Source: Lachnospiraceae bacterium UBA3332
GTDB lineage: Bacteria; Bacillota; Clostridia; Lachnospirales; Lachnospiraceae
Length of the DNA stretch: 8,527 bases
Assembly: GCA_002361095.1 (NCBI GenBank)
Contig: DERU01000225.1
Location: 1 to 8,527, forward strand
Direction of reading: 5' to 3'
Positions 6,778 through 8,527 of the stretch are shown one piece after another. The position numbers were made by a program, and so were the translations under genes. The notes under the pieces were generated by a model. The model saw only the letters and a list, made by a program, of their open reading frames with translations. It had not been told where the DNA came from and did not search any database. Numbering within the stretch: the stretch's first letter is position 1; every line of letters begins with the position of its first letter.

Positions 6778-6792
6778 GGCTTGGGCCAAGCC
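6778..6792. promoter_or_regulatory. 15-bp dyad upstream of the helicase promoter
   Basis: GGCTTGG-G-CCAAGCC is a perfect inverted repeat with 7-bp arms around one central base, ending 16 bp before the helicase -35 box. It shares the core CTTGGG with the dyad inside the opposite promoter (6696-6710), which hints that one protein could bind both. Confidence 0.45.
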
Positions 6793-6808
6793 GCAACACG
6801 ATAAGGGC

Positions 6809-6837
6809 TTGTCCCGGCCTGCAGAATATCCTATAAT
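6809..6837 (+). promoter_or_regulatory. Sigma-A-type promoter of the helicase gene
   Basis: A -35 box TTGTCC (6809-6814) and a consensus -10 box TATAAT (6832-6837) are separated by exactly 17 bp. Transcription would start near 6844, about 32 nt before the ATG. The -10 box runs into a further AT-rich stretch (ATAAT), which should ease opening. Confidence 0.75.
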
Positions 6838-6875
6838 AATAATCAGGGAAAAAGCGCTCCCGAACGGAGGTTGCC

Positions 6876-8486
6876 ATGGAAAATACAGGAACACAGAAAG
6901 TAAATAGCGATATGCCCTATTCCTGGCAGGAAGAATGTCTGAACCGGTGGTTGGCCAACGGAGGACGGGGCATGGTGCAGGCTGCGACCGGCTCGGGGAA
7001 AACACGGTTGGCTCTGGCAGGCACAGCCCGCCTGGAGCGGAAACTGAACCGTCGGCTGCGGGTCAAAATCGTCGTTCCCACCGCCGCACTCCTGCACCAG
7101 TGGAACCGCGCTTTACAGGACTATCTTGCAAACTCCGCTCCCCGGGAAACGGAGGACGAGCCGGATGCCCATTCCGTCGGACTGCGCGGCGGCGGTCTGT
7201 CCTGCCCCATAAACTCCAAATATATGATTTACATCATCAATTCCGCCCGCTACGAACTGGCCAGACAAATTTTGTCCGACCTCCGGGAAGGATATGCCGT
7301 CCTGCTGATTGCGGACGAATGTCACCGCTATGAAAGCGGACAAAACCGCCTGATTTTTGAGTTTGCCCCCCGTTTGGACTCCTATCCGGGTCAGTTTTTC
7401 TCCCTGGGACTCTCCGCGACGCTGCCCGCCGGACAGTCCCTGCGCAATCTTTCCCTTGCCCTTGGCAGGAAAATATACACATACTCCATAGACCGGGCCG
7501 CCGCCCTCCAAACGGTATGCCGCTATGACATTTACCATATCGGTCTTTCCTTTTCCCAAACGGAACAGGAGGAATATGGTGCGCTCTCCGACCGGATGCT
7601 CCTCCTGCGCCGTACCCTTATGCAAAGACATCCCGGTTTGACGGATCTTGGGTACAAAGAATTTTATGACTTACTCAAAAGCCTGACGCAGGACAAAGAT
7701 ACCCAAACGGCCCAAGCCGCCTCCCTCTACTTAAACCTCTCTTTCAAAAGAAAAAACCTGGTCTGTCTGGCCCAGGCGAGAATCGAATGCGTCCGCAGCC
7801 TGTTAAAGCTGCTCCCTGCCGGTGAAAAAATCCTGATTTTCGGAGAACGGATCGACCAGGCGAAACAGCTGTACCGGATTTTACAAGAACAATACGGCCA
7901 AAAGGCAGGGATTTGCCATTCCCGGCTGGGACAACAGGCAAATCGGAATGCGCTGGAACGGTTCCGGAACGGGGAAGTTCGTATTTTGATCACCTGCAAA
8001 TCCATGGATGAAGGCGTAGACATTCCTGACGCATCCATCGGTATCATCCTCTCCGGAACCTCCGCACAGCGCCAGCGCATCCAGCGGCTGGGCCGCATTA
8101 TCCGCCGGAAAGAGGGCAAAGACAGGGCTTCCCTGTACTATCTGCATATAGCCGAAACCACGGAGGACAGCTGTTATCTGCCCAAAAGCAGACAAGCCAG
8201 GCTGTTTGACCTTACCTATGATACATATAATAAAATATTTACAAATCCACGCTATGACAAAGCCGCCTCCCGGCTGCTGGACAGCCTGCACGCCCAAGGA
8301 ATGTCCAAAGATAAAATGAAGGAAGTAGGCCGCTGTCTGGAGCCGGGCCGCGTGCGCGCGGACTATCTGCCGGGTCAGACCGATTTTGCCGTCAAAGTGC
8401 AACAAGCCAAATATGCCAGCGAAAAAAACTATTGGATCTGCATGAAAAAAATCGCCGGCCTCTATTCAGATCCGTCTCAGCCGTAA
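6876..8486 (+). CDS. Superfamily 2 DEAD/DEAH-type helicase, XPB-like
   Basis: A 536-residue helicase with both RecA-like domains complete. The motifs are: Q-type W17-Q18; motif I AATGSGKT (36-43, Lys42); Ia VPTAALLHQW (68-77); motif II DECH (147-150); motif III LSAT (179-182); IV KILIFGER (318-325); V CKSMDEGVDIPDAS (374-387); VI QRLGRIIRR (403-411, with Arg407 and Arg410). Motif VI and the helical insert between the domains (about 235-310) resemble XPB/archaeal-XPB-type helicases and the helicases of restriction and defence loci. No nuclease, HNH, PLD or methyltransferase domain is fused. Residues from about 440 form a C-terminal extension I cannot assign. GGAGG lies 5 nt before the ATG. It is transcribed divergently from the ATPase operon. 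By analogy to BrxHI in BREX and the helicase of Shango it probably remodels or unwinds DNA, perhaps under control of the ATPase pair; that partnership is inferred. Confidence 0.93.
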   Translation: MENTGTQKVNSDMPYSWQEECLNRWLANGGRGMVQAATGSGKTRLALAGTARLERKLNRRLRVKIVVPTAALLHQWNRALQDYLANSAPRETEDEPDAHSVGLRGGGLSCPINSKYMIYIINSARYELARQILSDLREGYAVLLIADECHRYESGQNRLIFEFAPRLDSYPGQFFSLGLSATLPAGQSLRNLSLALGRKIYTYSIDRAAALQTVCRYDIYHIGLSFSQTEQEEYGALSDRMLLLRRTLMQRHPGLTDLGYKEFYDLLKSLTQDKDTQTAQAASLYLNLSFKRKNLVCLAQARIECVRSLLKLLPAGEKILIFGERIDQAKQLYRILQEQYGQKAGICHSRLGQQANRNALERFRNGEVRILITCKSMDEGVDIPDASIGIILSGTSAQRQRIQRLGRIIRRKEGKDRASLYYLHIAETTEDSCYLPKSRQARLFDLTYDTYNKIFTNPRYDKAASRLLDSLHAQGMSKDKMKEVGRCLEPGRVRADYLPGQTDFAVKVQQAKYASEKNYWICMKKIAGLYSDPSQP

Positions 8487-8499
8487 CGCAATCCGCCCC

Positions 8500-8527
8500 A
8501 TCGCTGCACGCTCTAGCGCGCAGCGAT
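8500..8527 (+). terminator. Hairpin after the helicase, probable terminator cut by window end
   Basis: ATCGCTGC (8500-8507) pairs with GCAGCGAT (8520-8527), and the stem continues after one A-C mismatch with CGC/GCG (8509-8511 with 8516-8518) around a TCTA loop. It starts 13 bp after the helicase stop codon. The T-run expected of an intrinsic terminator would fall just outside the window, so the call depends on unseen sequence. If right, the helicase is a single-gene transcript and the locus ends here. Confidence 0.6.

Noticed and set aside
7113..7631. 172-codon minus-strand frame within the helicase gene
   Set aside because: It covers the region encoding helicase motifs II and III in the true frame, and its own translation is low-complexity and Gly-rich without motifs.
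3328..8486. Calling the locus a full BREX or Shango system
   Set aside because: Only the ATPase and helicase parts fit. No methyltransferase, PglZ, protease, BrxC-size protein or TerB domain can be seen, so only a relationship is claimed.
1..8527. Mobile element ends, attachment sites or CRISPR repeats
   Set aside because: No integrase, transposase, tRNA, long direct repeats or regularly spaced repeats were found on reading the window.

Overview
The window looks like chromosomal DNA from a Gram-positive Clostridia-type bacterium, most likely a Lachnospiraceae relative. The reasons are G-rich Shine-Dalgarno sites, sigma-A-type promoters, a cytosolic-hairpin chemoreceptor of the Firmicutes kind, a small alpha/beta hydrolase of a type common in gut clostridia, and roughly even GC content. 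The taxonomic call is inference. No tRNA, rRNA, CRISPR array, insertion sequence or integrase is visible.

Left part (1-3160), minus strand: three genes read right to left, a methyl-accepting chemotaxis protein (MCP), an alpha/beta hydrolase/acetyl esterase-like enzyme and a small membrane protein of unknown function. The gaps are 11 and 33 bp and each contains a ribosome binding site, so they probably form one transcription unit. It ends at a strong hairpin (135-168) whose long T-run points the other way, which suggests a shared terminator with a plus-strand gene outside the window.

Right part (3328-8527): a compact divergent locus that I regard as the interesting system. On the minus strand, one promoter drives a 259-residue protein of unknown family, then a 405-residue P-loop ATPase, then a 399-residue P-loop ATPase of the BrxD/DUF2791 type. 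On the plus strand, a divergent promoter drives a 536-residue superfamily 2 helicase with an XPB-like motif layout and a DECH box. The 265-bp region between the two start codons contains back-to-back promoters with exact 17-bp spacers and three dyad-symmetric sites. The helicase is followed by a hairpin cut by the window end.

A BrxD-like ATPase beside an SF2 helicase recalls BREX (BrxD with BrxHI) and Shango (TerB protein, ATPase, helicase). Yet no methyltransferase, PglZ phosphatase, protease, BrxC-size ATPase or TerB domain is visible here, and there are two ATPases plus an unknown protein. The working model is a four-gene DNA-processing or anti-phage module in which the two ATPases form a complex that loads or controls the helicase, with the 259-residue protein as an adaptor. 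That function is inferred from families and context, not shown by the sequence.
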